64,000 nucleotides of DNA, from NCBI GenBank assembly GCA_964494325.1, contig CAZBTJ010000003.1:1-64000 (forward strand), in the 5' to 3' direction. Origin of the DNA: JAIPFM01 sp964494325. GTDB lineage: Bacteria > Planctomycetota > Phycisphaerae > Sedimentisphaerales > Anaerobacaceae. Made by a program: the position numbers and the translations under genes. The notes under the pieces are model-generated. The model was not told the DNA's origin. It saw only the letters and a program-made list of their open reading frames with translations, and did no database searches. Positions 23,400 to 32,810 of this stretch are shown in pieces. Numbering within the stretch: position 1 is the stretch's first letter; each line of letters opens with the position of its first letter.

Positions 23400-25460
23400 A
23401 TGAATGTACGAAATCGCCTATTTTCTGTCGTTGTGTGTCTGCTTGTGCTTTTGTTCTTTGGGGTGGCCTGGGGACAATGGTCTGTACCCGAAGCTTTGCC
23501 TGAGATCAATAGCAGTTACGTTGACAAGTCTCCATTTCTGTCTTTTGATGGCTTGACCATGTATTTTTCCAGACAAAGCGGCCCTGGTTGGTATTATTCC
23601 CGTATTTACCAGGCAACGCGACCTGTGGCGAGTGGCCCTTTTCAAACGGTCTCGGAAATTAGCACGCTCAATTATAATGGCGGTCATGTGGATAGCCCCT
23701 GGGTATCGCCTGACAATCTGAGAATGTACTTCTTCCGGACCGAACCAGGTTCGCTTTATCGACTTAAATTGTCATCGCGTAGTTCTGTCACAGCCGACTG
23801 GCCTGAAGGAGCTAATATTCAGGAGCTCAACACTCAGGGGCGTTTGGCCAGTCCAACTTTGACCTCTGATGAATTGGTTATTGTGTTTAGCGGCAGCAGC
23901 CTTGGCGGTGGTATGGGTGGTCATGATTTGTGGATGGCCACGCGGGTAGTTCGCACATTGCCCTTTGGGGCAGCAGTCAATTTGACGGAGCTTAACACCG
24001 TTTCAGCAGATTACCATCCCAGTTTGTCTGGGGACGGTTTGGTCATGTATTTCATTTCAAACAGAAATGGAACCTTCCAAATATTCAGGGCTGAGCGATC
24101 GGCACTGGGGTTGCCCTTTGGTAGTCCTGTAGCGATGACTGAATTCGAGGTCCAGGATGCTGTAGTAGATTATCCCTTTATGACGTCAGATGCCACCGAG
24201 CTGTATTTTACTCGAGATTTTGGTCAGGGACGTGACATCTACAGGGCGACCAATCTGGTTGATCCCAATGTTGATCCCAATGCGATGGTGGGTGACTATT
24301 ATGTCAGTGCTGCCACAGGTAGTGACTTCAACAGCGGTTTGGCGCCCACTAATGCATTTTCAACGATTCAGCGTGGCCTAAATGCGGCAAATAACAATCA
24401 AGTGGTTGTGGTGGCAGAAGGCACGTACGTGGGTACGGGCAATAAGAACCTGAATTTCAGTGGGCGTGCGATTACATTGGTTAGTAGCGCAGGTGCTGAG
24501 GCCACCATTATTGACTGCCAGGGCAGTGATCAGGCCTTTGTGTTCCAGAATGGCGAAACCCAGAATACCGTGGTCGACGGTTTCACTATGACCCACGGTA
24601 ACTTCCAAACCGGTGGCGCCATTTATTGTCAGGCCAGTAGCCCTCGCTTTGCGAATTGTGTGATTAGCAGTAATCAAGGTTATTACAGTGGGGGTATCTA
24701 CTGCATCAACTATGGAAGCCCCACATTTGTAAATTGCCAGATCTTGGATAACAGCGGAACGTTGGGTGGCGGTGTTCGTTTTGCACAGAGTGACGGTGCC
24801 CTTATCAACTGTGTTATTGCGGGCAATGTCAGCCAAAATCCTGGTGCAGGTATCAAGTGTGATTATGGTAGTACATCACCGGTTATTGCGAATTGTACAG
24901 TGGTTGACAATACATCCACCAGCTATGGGGGGGGATTGTGGGCGACCTATACGTCACCCCTGGTTAGCAACTCCATTTTCTGGGGCAATACTGGCACAGC
25001 AGGTGCTCAGATGGCCGTGGGCGTGGGTGCTACCATTGCGGTGTCACATAGTGATATTCAGGGCCATCAAGCAGGTATTTATACCAACAGCGGTTTTGTG
25101 AATTGGAATGCTGGGAATCTGGATCTGGAGCCGTTGTTTGTCAATTCAGAGGAGGGGGATTATCACCTGCAGAGTCAGCGTGGCCGCTATTGGGAGTCAA
25201 TGAATCTATGGGTTCTGGATGCTCAGACCAGTCCATGTATTGATGCTGGTGATGATGCAGACGATGTTCTCGATGAGCCGTCACCGAACGGAAGCCAGAT
25301 TAATATGGGTGCATACGGTGGCACATCAATGGCTAGTCTTAGTGAAGTTTGTGCAGATGGTACATTACCTGGCGACGTTAATGAAGATGGTACGATTGAT
25401 ATCTCAGACCTCTTTTCATTGATCGACCTGTGGTTAATTGAATATGGATCAGTCCTCTAG
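23400..25460 (+). CDS. Secreted PD40 propeller + beta-helix protein with dockerin-like tail
   Basis: 686 residues; AAGGAG lies 13 bases before the ATG and a signal peptide ends near Gly25. Residues 35-290 hold five PD40/WD40-like propeller repeats (DKSPFLSFDGLTMYFSR, DSPWVSPDNLRMYFF, YHPSLSGDGLVMYFISNR, DYPFMTSDATELYFTRD). From about 301, YYVSAATGSDFNSGL...FSTIQRGL starts a right-handed beta-helix with GGxxCxxSSPxxxNCxIxxN repeats to about 600. The last 35 residues, GDVNEDGTIDISDLFSLIDLW, are a single dockerin-like Ca-binding unit of the planctomycete type. It is a tandem paralogue of the next gene across the helix and tail. Confidence 0.9.
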   Translation: MNVRNRLFSVVVCLLVLLFFGVAWGQWSVPEALPEINSSYVDKSPFLSFDGLTMYFSRQSGPGWYYSRIYQATRPVASGPFQTVSEISTLNYNGGHVDSPWVSPDNLRMYFFRTEPGSLYRLKLSSRSSVTADWPEGANIQELNTQGRLASPTLTSDELVIVFSGSSLGGGMGGHDLWMATRVVRTLPFGAAVNLTELNTVSADYHPSLSGDGLVMYFISNRNGTFQIFRAERSALGLPFGSPVAMTEFEVQDAVVDYPFMTSDATELYFTRDFGQGRDIYRATNLVDPNVDPNAMVGDYYVSAATGSDFNSGLAPTNAFSTIQRGLNAANNNQVVVVAEGTYVGTGNKNLNFSGRAITLVSSAGAEATIIDCQGSDQAFVFQNGETQNTVVDGFTMTHGNFQTGGAIYCQASSPRFANCVISSNQGYYSGGIYCINYGSPTFVNCQILDNSGTLGGGVRFAQSDGALINCVIAGNVSQNPGAGIKCDYGSTSPVIANCTVVDNTSTSYGGGLWATYTSPLVSNSIFWGNTGTAGAQMAVGVGATIAVSHSDIQGHQAGIYTNSGFVNWNAGNLDLEPLFVNSEEGDYHLQSQRGRYWESMNLWVLDAQTSPCIDAGDDADDVLDEPSPNGSQINMGAYGGTSMASLSEVCADGTLPGDVNEDGTIDISDLFSLIDLWLIEYGSVL

Positions 25461-25500
25461 GACCACATGATCTTTCAGACGATAGTGCGATTAAACAGTG

Positions 25501-25540
25501 CTAGAACTGGTTTCAAAGTGAGCTTTGAAACTAGTTTTAG
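25501..25540 (+). terminator. Long hairpin between the two beta-helix genes
   Basis: An 18-base stem (25501-25518 with 25523-25540) with loop TGAG and two G-U pairs, followed by GGTTTTGGG. It is a likely terminator for the upstream gene and ends 23 bases before the next start codon. Confidence 0.6.
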
Positions 25541-25562
25541 GTTTTGGGTTATGAGGTGCCTT

Positions 25563-27416
25563 ATGAAGTGCGTCAGAACAGCTGTCATCATTGTGGCGAT
25601 GTTCGGTTTAAGTGCCGCGTCTGCCGTTGATATTTCCAACTCATATTGTCAGGTGGCTGGAGGGACATGCTTGTCCTTCGATGGTGGTGACATGGTGATG
25701 CTTGGCAATCCTTCAAGCTTACAGCTGGCGGGCAATCTGGCAGTGACAGCCTGGGTGAAATTGCATTTCGACGTGGACAACCAATATATGGGCATTGTTG
25801 GAAAGATGAACGGAGCACGGGGGTTTTCACTGGTTCGCCATGAAAACAATCATTTTCGCTTCTGGACAGGCGATGGTTTTGCGTACACTGGACTCGACAG
25901 TACTCAGACGTACACTGATTCTGAGTGGCATCATCTGGCAGGCGTGGTCAGTGAAGAGACATCACAGTTATATGTGGATGGTGTATTGCATTCAAGCAGT
26001 GGTACAAATCTGGTGGTTGCTGACAGTGGTCAGTTTGCCTATGTGGGGCGCCAATACAGTAGTCATGACGGGCGTTATCTCAAGGGCCAGGTGGATGATG
26101 TGCGATTCTATGACCACCGTCTGACAGAGTTTCAAGTGTATAGTGTTTTGTCTAGTTCGCCTGAAGCCGATGCCGGGCTCAAGGGATATTGGACATTTAA
26201 TGAAGGCCAGGGGCAGATTGTTCAAGATTTGTCTGGGTATGACAATCATGGGTATCTCGGGCAAAGCACGTCTGTGGAATCGTCTGACCCAACCTGGACC
26301 AATACTGTTTGTGATGGTGCGACCGTCTTTTATGTGGATGCTGAGTTTGGCAACAATGTGAATTCAGGTCTGAGCGAAGACACTCCATTTGTCACGATTC
26401 AACATGCTATCGATTTTTGTCACCACGGTGACACTGTGATTGTCTTGCCGGGATTGTATGTCGGAGCGGGCAACATCAATCTAGACTACGCGGGACGCTT
26501 AATTACCGTTCGGTCATCCAAGGGACCGACTCAGACGGTTATTGACTGTCAAGGTCTGGGGCGGGGTGTTGTGTTCCAGAACTGTGAAGATCAAACGGCA
26601 GTCCTGGACGGTTTTACAATTATCCATGGCAATGCTGATCGTGGTGGCGGTATTCTGTGCGACGCGAGTAGCCCTACAATCACTCGCTGCAACATTATAG
26701 ACAATTTTGGATATTCTGGCGGTGGCATTCGTGTGGTTCGCAGTTTTACTCGGATTACGCACTGCGTGATTGCTCGTAATAGCAGCACCGAAGGCGGGGC
26801 AGGCATTCGATGCGATTATGGCCCTGGCAGTCCGGAGATAGTCAATTGTACACTTACCGGCAATACCAGCGCTGGCTATGGTGGCGGGTTTTGGGCTGGC
26901 TATGGCGTTCATCCATTCATGAGTCATTGCATTGTTTGGGGTAATGTTTCTGGGCAGCAAGGTCCAGACATGGCCTTGAGCAGTCAGAGTGTTTTGACCG
27001 TGACATATTCAGATGTGTTGGGAGGATGTGAGGCCATCTATCCTTTAAGTGACGGTCAGATTATTTGGCACGAAGGCAATATGGATGCGGACCCACTTTT
27101 TGTGAGTTCTGAGAGGATGGACTATCACTTGAAGAGCCGCCGAGGACGCTATTCTTCGGAACATGACCTTTGGATTCTGGATGAGCAAACCAGTCCTTGC
27201 ATTGACGCGGGCGATTCTTCTCTAGATGCTGGAGACGAGCGAGAGTCTGAACATTTGAATCTCGGGGCTTATGGCGGCACTGTCCTGGCAAGCATGGCCC
27301 TGGAAGATTGCACTGCTGGAATCATCGGTGATGCAGACAGCAATGGTCTAGTTGAAATGCTGGACCTGTATGTCCTCATAGAAAAGTGGCTCAATAGCTA
27401 TGGTATGAATCTCTAG
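25563..27416 (+). CDS. Secreted LamG + beta-helix protein with dockerin-like tail
   Basis: 617 residues from the ATG at 25563, chosen because GAGGTG lies 6 bases upstream and a signal peptide (MKCVRTAVIIVAMFGL...ASA) starts there; the open frame reaches back to 25467. Residues 35-235 are a LamG/concanavalin domain (LSFDGGDMVML, LAVTAWVKL, WHHLAGVVSEETSQLYVDGV, VDDVRFYDHRL). From about 252, FYVDAEFGNNVNSGL...FVTIQHAI starts a beta-helix that parallels the previous gene (VIDCQG...VVFQN...LDGFTIIHGN). The tail, IGDADSNGLVEMLDLYVLIEKW, is dockerin-like. Likely a carbohydrate-binding surface or secreted protein. Confidence 0.88.
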   Translation: MKCVRTAVIIVAMFGLSAASAVDISNSYCQVAGGTCLSFDGGDMVMLGNPSSLQLAGNLAVTAWVKLHFDVDNQYMGIVGKMNGARGFSLVRHENNHFRFWTGDGFAYTGLDSTQTYTDSEWHHLAGVVSEETSQLYVDGVLHSSSGTNLVVADSGQFAYVGRQYSSHDGRYLKGQVDDVRFYDHRLTEFQVYSVLSSSPEADAGLKGYWTFNEGQGQIVQDLSGYDNHGYLGQSTSVESSDPTWTNTVCDGATVFYVDAEFGNNVNSGLSEDTPFVTIQHAIDFCHHGDTVIVLPGLYVGAGNINLDYAGRLITVRSSKGPTQTVIDCQGLGRGVVFQNCEDQTAVLDGFTIIHGNADRGGGILCDASSPTITRCNIIDNFGYSGGGIRVVRSFTRITHCVIARNSSTEGGAGIRCDYGPGSPEIVNCTLTGNTSAGYGGGFWAGYGVHPFMSHCIVWGNVSGQQGPDMALSSQSVLTVTYSDVLGGCEAIYPLSDGQIIWHEGNMDADPLFVSSERMDYHLKSRRGRYSSEHDLWILDEQTSPCIDAGDSSLDAGDERESEHLNLGAYGGTVLASMALEDCTAGIIGDADSNGLVEMLDLYVLIEKWLNSYGMNL

Positions 27417-27485
27417 CGCAGATTTGATGAACGGGCCCGCCTTATAGATGTAAACAGTGAGGCAGACTGGGGAATAGCTTAAAAG

Positions 27486-27523
27486 AAAAAGGGCCTCTGC
27501 TAACAAGATTATTAGCAGAGGCC
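27486..27523 (-). terminator. Rho-independent terminator of the EF-G2 gene
   Basis: 12-base stem GGCCTCTGCTAA / TTAGCAGAGGCC (27492-27503, 27512-27523), followed on the minus strand by a CTTTTTCTTTT run. Confidence 0.85.
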
Positions 27524-27560
27524 TTCTGTGGGTCATGTTAACCGTTGAAAAGGAGAGAGG

Positions 27561-29594
27561 TTAGGCATTTTCTTCCTTGTCTTTCGCATACTGAGCAATA
27601 ACCTGTTGTTGGACATTGCCAGGTACAGGGTCATAGTGACTCAGTTCCATTGTGTAGCTACCACGTCCACCAGTCACACTCTTGAGCTGGCTGTTGTACT
27701 TAGTAACCTCAGACAGCGGCACCTGAGCCTTAATCACGATATAGCCGCCTGCCAGCATATCCTGTCCCTGAACACGGCCACGTTTGGAGGCCAAATCACC
27801 GGTAATATCTCCCATATTTTCAGTGGGTACGGTAATGTCAATATTTACAATAGGCTCCAGGAGTACAGGTTTAGCCTTTGATATAGCATCAATAAAAGCA
27901 CCCTTACCAGCCGCCCTAAACGCGACTTCCTTCGAGTCCACCGGGTGGTGTTTTCCATCATAAACGGAGACCTTAATATCCTGCATTGGGAATCCTGCAA
28001 TAACACCGGTTGCCATGACATCTTGAACGCCCTTTAAAATAGCAGGTTCATACTGACCTGGGATGGAGCCGCCAAAAATATCCCAAGCATACTCAAGCGA
28101 AGGATCACTATCACGTTCAGAAGATTCTACTCTAAGATAGACCTCACCGAACTGACCAGATCCTCCTGATTGTTTTTTGTGTCGATAGTGCCCATCCCCT
28201 TTGCCGGTAATCGTTTCTTTGTAGGGAATCTTTGGTTCCTTGGTATTCACTTGAATTTTGTAACGTTTTTCCATCTTTTCAAGCATCAAGCGCAGGTGCA
28301 ATTCACCTAGCCCATGGATTACCAACTCTTTGGTTTGTGCATCAATTTCAACCTTGAAGCACGGGTCCTCTTCGCAGAGTTTATCGAGCGCACCTCCGAT
28401 TTTTTGCTCGTCGCCGCGAGCGGCAGGCTCTAATGCCAGAGAGAACATCGGTCGAGGTGTTGGGATCATTTCAATTACGCCAGGCGTCTTGCCATCGTGA
28501 ATAATACAGCCCGTTTTAAGTTCATCCACTTTTGCCAATGTCACAATGTCACCCGCCACGCCAGCATCTATTTCCTCGACTTCTGACCCCTGTAGTTTGA
28601 GGATATGGCCAGGGCGAATCCCCTTCTTTTCGTAGTTATAGTGCATGTTCGTGTCAGATTTGAGAGTGCCGCTGAGAATACGAATTGAGGAATACTTCAT
28701 ATTGCTTTTGGGGTCAAATGAGATTCTAAAGACCAAACCAACCAGCGGACCACTTGGATCGGGTTTGAGTCCGACCTCTGTTTCTCCATTTTTGATTACC
28801 GCAGGTGCCACATCCAGTGGTGATGGGCAGCACTCGCTAATCATATCCAGAACTGCGCCAATACCAATTTGTTTCTTGGCGTCTGTAAACAAAATAGGTA
28901 CCACAGTCCCTTGAAGCATGGCTTTGACAAATACAGAGTCAATTTGTTCGACCGAAGGTTCATTACCACCCAAATAGGCTTCCATTAGGTCATCGTCAGC
29001 CTCAATCACATTCTCAATGAGTTCAGTATGTGCGGATGCAACATCCATGACGGGTGAATCACCCGTATCATTTGCGATACAGTCAATGACAGACCCTTTA
29101 TCAGCTGACGGCAAGGTTGCGCAACGGCATTGTGACCCAAATGTTTCCTGAATCAATCCCACCAATTCGGCAAGATCAACATTGTCAGCATCCATCTTGT
29201 TGATCACGATCATACGTGCCTTACCCGCTTTCTCCGCCAACTGGTAGAGTTTACGCGTATTGGTTTCAATGCCTGAAGCTGCACTGATCACAATGATAGC
29301 CGTATCTGCTACTGGGATGGCAGTAATAGACGGGCCCACAAAATCGGGGTAACCGGGCGTGTCGAGAATATTGACGTATTTACCCTTGTGAGTGGCATGA
29401 ACGGCTGCAGAGCAGATTGAATGATGATGTTCTTTTTCCTCATCATAGTAATCACAGATACTGGTTTTATCATCCACGCTTCCCAACCGCGTAGTAGCGC
29501 CTGTTTTAAAGAGAATGGCCTCGGTCAAAGATGTTTTGCCGGAACCTCCATGGCCCAGAAGAATAATGTTACGAATGTTCTTTGTGTCAGTCAC
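27561..29594 (-). CDS. Elongation factor G paralogue (EF-G2 type)
   Basis: 677 residues from a GTG at 29594 with GGAGG 9 bases upstream; the longer TTG-initiated frame is less likely. All EF-G domains are present. The P-loop is GHGGSGKTSLTEAIL rather than the canonical GHIDAGKTT, and the switch I RGITI motif is replaced by HHHSI, both marks of the EF-G2 subfamily. DTPGYPDFVG (G3) and NKMDAD (G4) are intact. Its role is not the main translocase by default; EF-G2 proteins act in ribosome recycling or remain uncharacterised. It is monocistronic with a strong terminator. Confidence 0.92.
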   Translation of the reverse strand: MTDTKNIRNIILLGHGGSGKTSLTEAILFKTGATTRLGSVDDKTSICDYYDEEKEHHHSICSAAVHATHKGKYVNILDTPGYPDFVGPSITAIPVADTAIIVISAASGIETNTRKLYQLAEKAGKARMIVINKMDADNVDLAELVGLIQETFGSQCRCATLPSADKGSVIDCIANDTGDSPVMDVASAHTELIENVIEADDDLMEAYLGGNEPSVEQIDSVFVKAMLQGTVVPILFTDAKKQIGIGAVLDMISECCPSPLDVAPAVIKNGETEVGLKPDPSGPLVGLVFRISFDPKSNMKYSSIRILSGTLKSDTNMHYNYEKKGIRPGHILKLQGSEVEEIDAGVAGDIVTLAKVDELKTGCIIHDGKTPGVIEMIPTPRPMFSLALEPAARGDEQKIGGALDKLCEEDPCFKVEIDAQTKELVIHGLGELHLRLMLEKMEKRYKIQVNTKEPKIPYKETITGKGDGHYRHKKQSGGSGQFGEVYLRVESSERDSDPSLEYAWDIFGGSIPGQYEPAILKGVQDVMATGVIAGFPMQDIKVSVYDGKHHPVDSKEVAFRAAGKGAFIDAISKAKPVLLEPIVNIDITVPTENMGDITGDLASKRGRVQGQDMLAGGYIVIKAQVPLSEVTKYNSQLKSVTGGRGSYTMELSHYDPVPGNVQQQVIAQYAKDKEENA

Positions 29595-29858
29595 TATTTT
29601 GTGCCTCCAAATACTAGCCAAAATGTCAACAGGTACTTTGCCGTAAGTTATCTTAGAACCACAAATAATAACGTACTGGGTTAGGGTGAGACAAGCAATT
29701 TTTTATGAGAAGTTACATCTGAAGCCAAAAGCACTCAAACTAAAGAAAACGATGAAAAGACGCGATGCGGGTCTGGGGTGCGAAAGAAAGGTCGAAATCG
29801 TTAGAGTTTCAGCCCTTTCATGTTAGATCACGATCTGCGATACGCTTGCCACAGAGGG

Positions 29859-30461
29859 TCATGCGATTCTACGTTTTTTCATCCAACTGGCAACAAACGT
29901 ACCGATTCCGGCCAAGACGATTCCGCCTGGAGCAGGCACTGGATTAGAATCTTCAACACCGAAATTGTAGTTGATGTTGTCAATCCTTGTGCCAATATGA
30001 GTACTCGTGATCCTAAGGCCCGTGTAGGCCATATTAGGATTTAAAAAATCCCAGGTATACATTGCCGTTGGAGCAGATTCAGAGCCATAAAGCTCCGCAT
30101 CACCCATAATTACATTGCCCGATTCATCCATGCCGCCAATGCCAAAAACATACAGCTTGTTATATGAAAGTCTGTTGCCTCCAGGCGTTCCCAGATCGAT
30201 AGATGTGAACCGCACAGCTTCACTAAAAGTGAATTCCATCTCAAAGGTATAAAAGCGATACCTTGGACCTCTGTCCATTGCTACGCCCTGTCCAAGATAA
30301 TTAACTGTATATTGTGAGCTGGCAAGTCCAGCATAAGCGCTACTGTCTAGATTACCAATCGATGGTGACTCAAAATCAATGGTGTCGTAAGTAATTGCAG
30401 CCGAAGCTATGCATGCTGACATCAAGCATGCTGCAACAATCAGAAACTTCATTTCTTTCAT
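29859..30461 (-). CDS. PEP-CTERM-like sorted exported protein
   Basis: 200 residues from the ATG at 30461, 9 bases after AGGAAGG. Signal peptide (MKFLIVAACLMSACIASA). The mature part is a beta-rich domain (DTIDFESPSIGNLDSSAY, FTFSEAVRFTSIDLGTPGG) like choice-of-anchor domains. The C-terminus has the tripartite sorting signal: VPAPGG, a hydrophobic helix (IVLAGIGTFVASW) and KKRR. The motif is PAPG rather than PEP. Exosortase would cleave it and attach the protein to the surface; no exosortase gene is in the window. Confidence 0.8.
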   Translation of the reverse strand: MKEMKFLIVAACLMSACIASAAITYDTIDFESPSIGNLDSSAYAGLASSQYTVNYLGQGVAMDRGPRYRFYTFEMEFTFSEAVRFTSIDLGTPGGNRLSYNKLYVFGIGGMDESGNVIMGDAELYGSESAPTAMYTWDFLNPNMAYTGLRITSTHIGTRIDNINYNFGVEDSNPVPAPGGIVLAGIGTFVASWMKKRRIA

Positions 30462-30916
30462 TTTCAGCATCCTTCCTCATGTTTTCTCTTTGCAAGTGAA
30501 TACTATTGACTCCCTCCTAAGGGCACGCACAGCCTCAAACTGACGCTTCCTTAGAAAACATGGAAATGTGTTCAGTACCCTGAGTGCCCAGTTCCAGGGT
30601 TTTAGGCGATTGCATTTCAATCATCACTCTCCCAAATACTTACAGCAAGAACGGGGGTGCATTCTAAAATGTCGCTATTGTCATTAGATTACGACATGGC
30701 AAGCTCTGTAATGGGCATATTATCGACCCAGGTCATAGAGCTTTATAAGTATTTTATTGAGTCTTACAATAGACAAGAATAGCAAAATGGAAAATTTGGA
30801 TCAATTAAAAAGCCGCTCGGTGGGCCTGTGAGGTAAAGATGGGGTTGCCTGAGAAAGCGAAACAGTAAGCCTAGTTCCGATAATGTCGCGATAGAAAAAA
30901 GAATAGCCGTTTGAGC
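30462..30916. other. Upstream region of the PEP-CTERM gene
   Basis: About 455 bases between the tadA stop and the PEP-CTERM start (both minus strand). I see only an imperfect ACCCTG...CAGGGT inverted repeat (30577-30600) and no supported gene or known riboswitch. Confidence 0.5.
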
Positions 30917-31396
30917 CTATCTTTTCCCTTGAAAGAAACTTTTTAATTGTGCAGAACATTTTTCTGTCAATATTCCTGGGTCAGTCTGTATTTGATGATT
31001 GAGTCGGTCGTCTTGTACTATATTGTACAAGCTGCCACATGCCCCAGTTTTGGGGTCGCGGCAAGCAAACACTAATCGGTCAATTCTTGCCAGAACCAGG
31101 GCACCTGCGCACATTGAGCAGGGCTCAAGTGTGACGTAAACAGTACAGCCATGTAGTCGCCAAGTGCCCAAGGCGGATGAAGCCTGAGTTAAGGCAATAA
31201 TCTCAGCATGGGCGGTTGGGTCCTGCAGTTGTTCCCGTTGGTTGTAGGCCTTGGCGATAATCCGATTGTTATGAACAATAACGCAACCGATTGGAACATC
31301 CCCATTCTCTTCAGCAATGTGAGAGGCATCCAGAGCTTGAAGCATATAATGGGTGTCTATGTCTCTGTTCGGTGTGTCGGAAATCATGGGTGCCAT
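30917..31396 (-). CDS. tadA: tRNA-specific adenosine deaminase
   Basis: 159 residues, the normal length. The enzyme converts A34 to inosine in tRNA-Arg(ACG). The zinc site is intact: HAEI (His ligand and catalytic Glu) and PCSMC (two Cys ligands). The N-terminus YMLQALDASHIAEENGDVPIGCVIV is typical. It lies 34 bases from a tRNA-Glu gene on the same strand, which would be transcribed first, so read-through from the tRNA promoter is possible. Confidence 0.94.
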   Translation of the reverse strand: MAPMISDTPNRDIDTHYMLQALDASHIAEENGDVPIGCVIVHNNRIIAKAYNQREQLQDPTAHAEIIALTQASSALGTWRLHGCTVYVTLEPCSMCAGALVLARIDRLVFACRDPKTGACGSLYNIVQDDRLNHQIQTDPGILTEKCSAQLKSFFQGKR

Positions 31397-31430
31397 ATCA
31401 AAGATATGCCTTTTGAAAAAGAAAATAAAG

Positions 31431-31503
31431 TACCCCCAGGGGGAGTCGAACCCCCGTCTCCAGGATGAGAACCTGATATCCTAGGCCACTAGACGATGGG
31501 GGC
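31431..31503 (-). tRNA. tRNA-Glu (anticodon CTC)
   Basis: 73 bases on the minus strand. The acceptor stem GCCCCCA/TGGGGGT has a G1-U72 wobble. The anticodon arm TCAGG-TTCTCAT-CCTGG gives CTC, and the T arm is GGGGG-TTCGACT-CCCCC. Discriminator A. CCA is not encoded. Confidence 0.93.
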
Positions 31504-31578
31504 ACTAAATAGTTCATAGTGCCGCAGTGTCCAATCTGTGGACCAAATACTAGCCCTGACATCTGGACATCTTTAAAA

Positions 31579-31652
31579 TAGCGACGGGTGGATTTGAACC
31601 ACCGACCTTAGGCTTATGAATCCCACGCTCTAACCAGCTGAGCTACGTCGCC
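31579..31652 (-). tRNA. tRNA-Met (anticodon CAT), elongator type
   Basis: 74 bases on the minus strand. Acceptor GGCGACG/CGTCGCT (G1-U72 wobble), D arm GCTC...GAGC, anticodon arm TGGGA-TTCATAA-GCCTA with an A31-G39 mismatch, T arm GGTGG-TTCAAAT-CCACC, discriminator A. CAT could also be tRNA-Ile2; elongator Met is preferred by overall resemblance. Confidence 0.88.
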
Positions 31653-31823
31653 ACAAGCCAGCTAAAATAGCAACTATAGTTACTGGTTGTCAATGGTTTT
31701 GGCTTTGAATGCGCAAAAAAGGTCTGAATTACATGCCCATGGTTACATTTTCAGAGTCAAAGTGATGCCCAGGCAAACCCCAAGGAGAAGGCCAGTATGC
31801 CCCAGCATTCGGGTGCCAGAGTG

Positions 31824-32417
31824 CTACGCTTGAAATATGCGGTAGCGTCTCCTGCGACTTTTGACCAAAGCCAGACTGCCTAGGCCCAGAATGCTGATAG
31901 TCGTTGGTTCCGGCACTGGTTCACTTGCAATCACCTGATAGGTGACTGATTGACCTCCGCCAATACTTCCACCTGGGGCCGAAAAGGGCACTGAAAAGAA
32001 ATCAGCATAGGAAGGTCTTAGACCTCCACCTCCGATGCCGCCCCCACCAGTGCCTCCGCCATTTATTCGTATGTTTTCATCATCTCCGGGCACTGGAAAC
32101 ATGGGTTCGTAGACAGCAATAACAGCCTTTGAGTCATCTAGATGAACTTTGGTTGTGCTTGCTGTTGGGTCACTTACATCGCCAAGCCAGTAGGCGAATT
32201 GAAATCCTTTTTGAGGAATTGCGGAGATCTCAATTTGGGTATTGGGAATAAAGCGATGTATTCCCGTTCCGGGCGTGATTCGTCCTGCATCCGAGGGACT
32301 CTGTTCGAGTATGAGTTCCACGTTGGGCGAGCACCAGGCTGGTGCTGCACAGAGGACTACGGCTACAATGCTTAGTTGCATTGGCCGTAAGTTGTGATTT
32401 ATTCTATTCTGTTTCAT
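31824..32417 (-). CDS. PEP-CTERM exported protein with a bacterial-repeat-like domain
   Basis: 197 residues. An N-terminal signal peptide ends near Cys-Ser30. Residues 32-105 resemble the InlB B-repeat/bacterial repeat domain (GFQFAYWLGDVSDPTASTTKVHLDD...VIAVYEP). A Gly-rich linker (GGGTGGGGIGGGG) follows, then a short beta segment and a classic sorting signal: VPEPTT, hydrophobic ISILGLGSLAL, RRRR. It is likely cleaved by exosortase and surface-anchored. A strong palindrome at 32452-32486 lies in its 5' leader. Confidence 0.85.
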   Translation of the reverse strand: MKQNRINHNLRPMQLSIVAVVLCAAPAWCSPNVELILEQSPSDAGRITPGTGIHRFIPNTQIEISAIPQKGFQFAYWLGDVSDPTASTTKVHLDDSKAVIAVYEPMFPVPGDDENIRINGGGTGGGGIGGGGLRPSYADFFSVPFSAPGGSIGGGQSVTYQVIASEPVPEPTTISILGLGSLALVKSRRRRYRIFQA

Positions 32418-32451
32418 GAGTTACCACCCTTTCAACCAACTTGCTGGGTTG

Positions 32452-32486
32452 GCAAGGTCCCGGTGTTTGCAAACACCGAACCCTGC
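32452..32486. repeat. Near-perfect palindrome in the leader of the PEP-CTERM gene
   Basis: The core CGGTGTTTGCAAACACCG (32461-32478) is perfect, and pairing extends through GCAAGGTCC / GAACCCTGC. It lies about 35 bases upstream of the start codon at 32417. No T run follows on the minus strand, so it may be an operator, an mRNA structure or a mobile palindromic repeat. The rest of 32418-32810 shows nothing supportable. Confidence 0.7.
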
Positions 32487-32810
32487 TATGTCCCAAATCG
32501 GAACAGAAAGCCTGCTCCATTAACAAAAGCCAGTTAGTTTCACCGCTATTTAGGGTACTCACTGTTGAAATTGATCAGTCCATTGAAATCTCAGCCATCT
32601 CTGAATTGGCTGGTTGCTGTCCCTAACCCCCATTTGAACCATGACCATAGGATACAGAAATTGACTCTCCCGTTCAATGCACGGTTGGGTGCTGAGGCAA
32701 AGTTAATTATCCGTGCGATAACTAGGGCGGTGTTGAGCTTCTTGGCGTTTTATTCTGGGACGTTCGTGTAAAAAACTGGTTTTTTATAGGATTTTTTCGC
32801 TGTTTTTTGT

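Noticed and set aside
31579..31652. tRNA-Ile2 (lysidine-modified CAT)
   Set aside because: Overall sequence resembles elongator tRNA-Met; not excluded, since the distinction needs TilS identity elements or comparison with other CAT tRNAs.
32418..32560. Cyclic-di-GMP (GEMM) riboswitch before the PEP-CTERM gene
   Set aside because: The GGGACGCAAAGCC core and the receptor helix sequence are absent.
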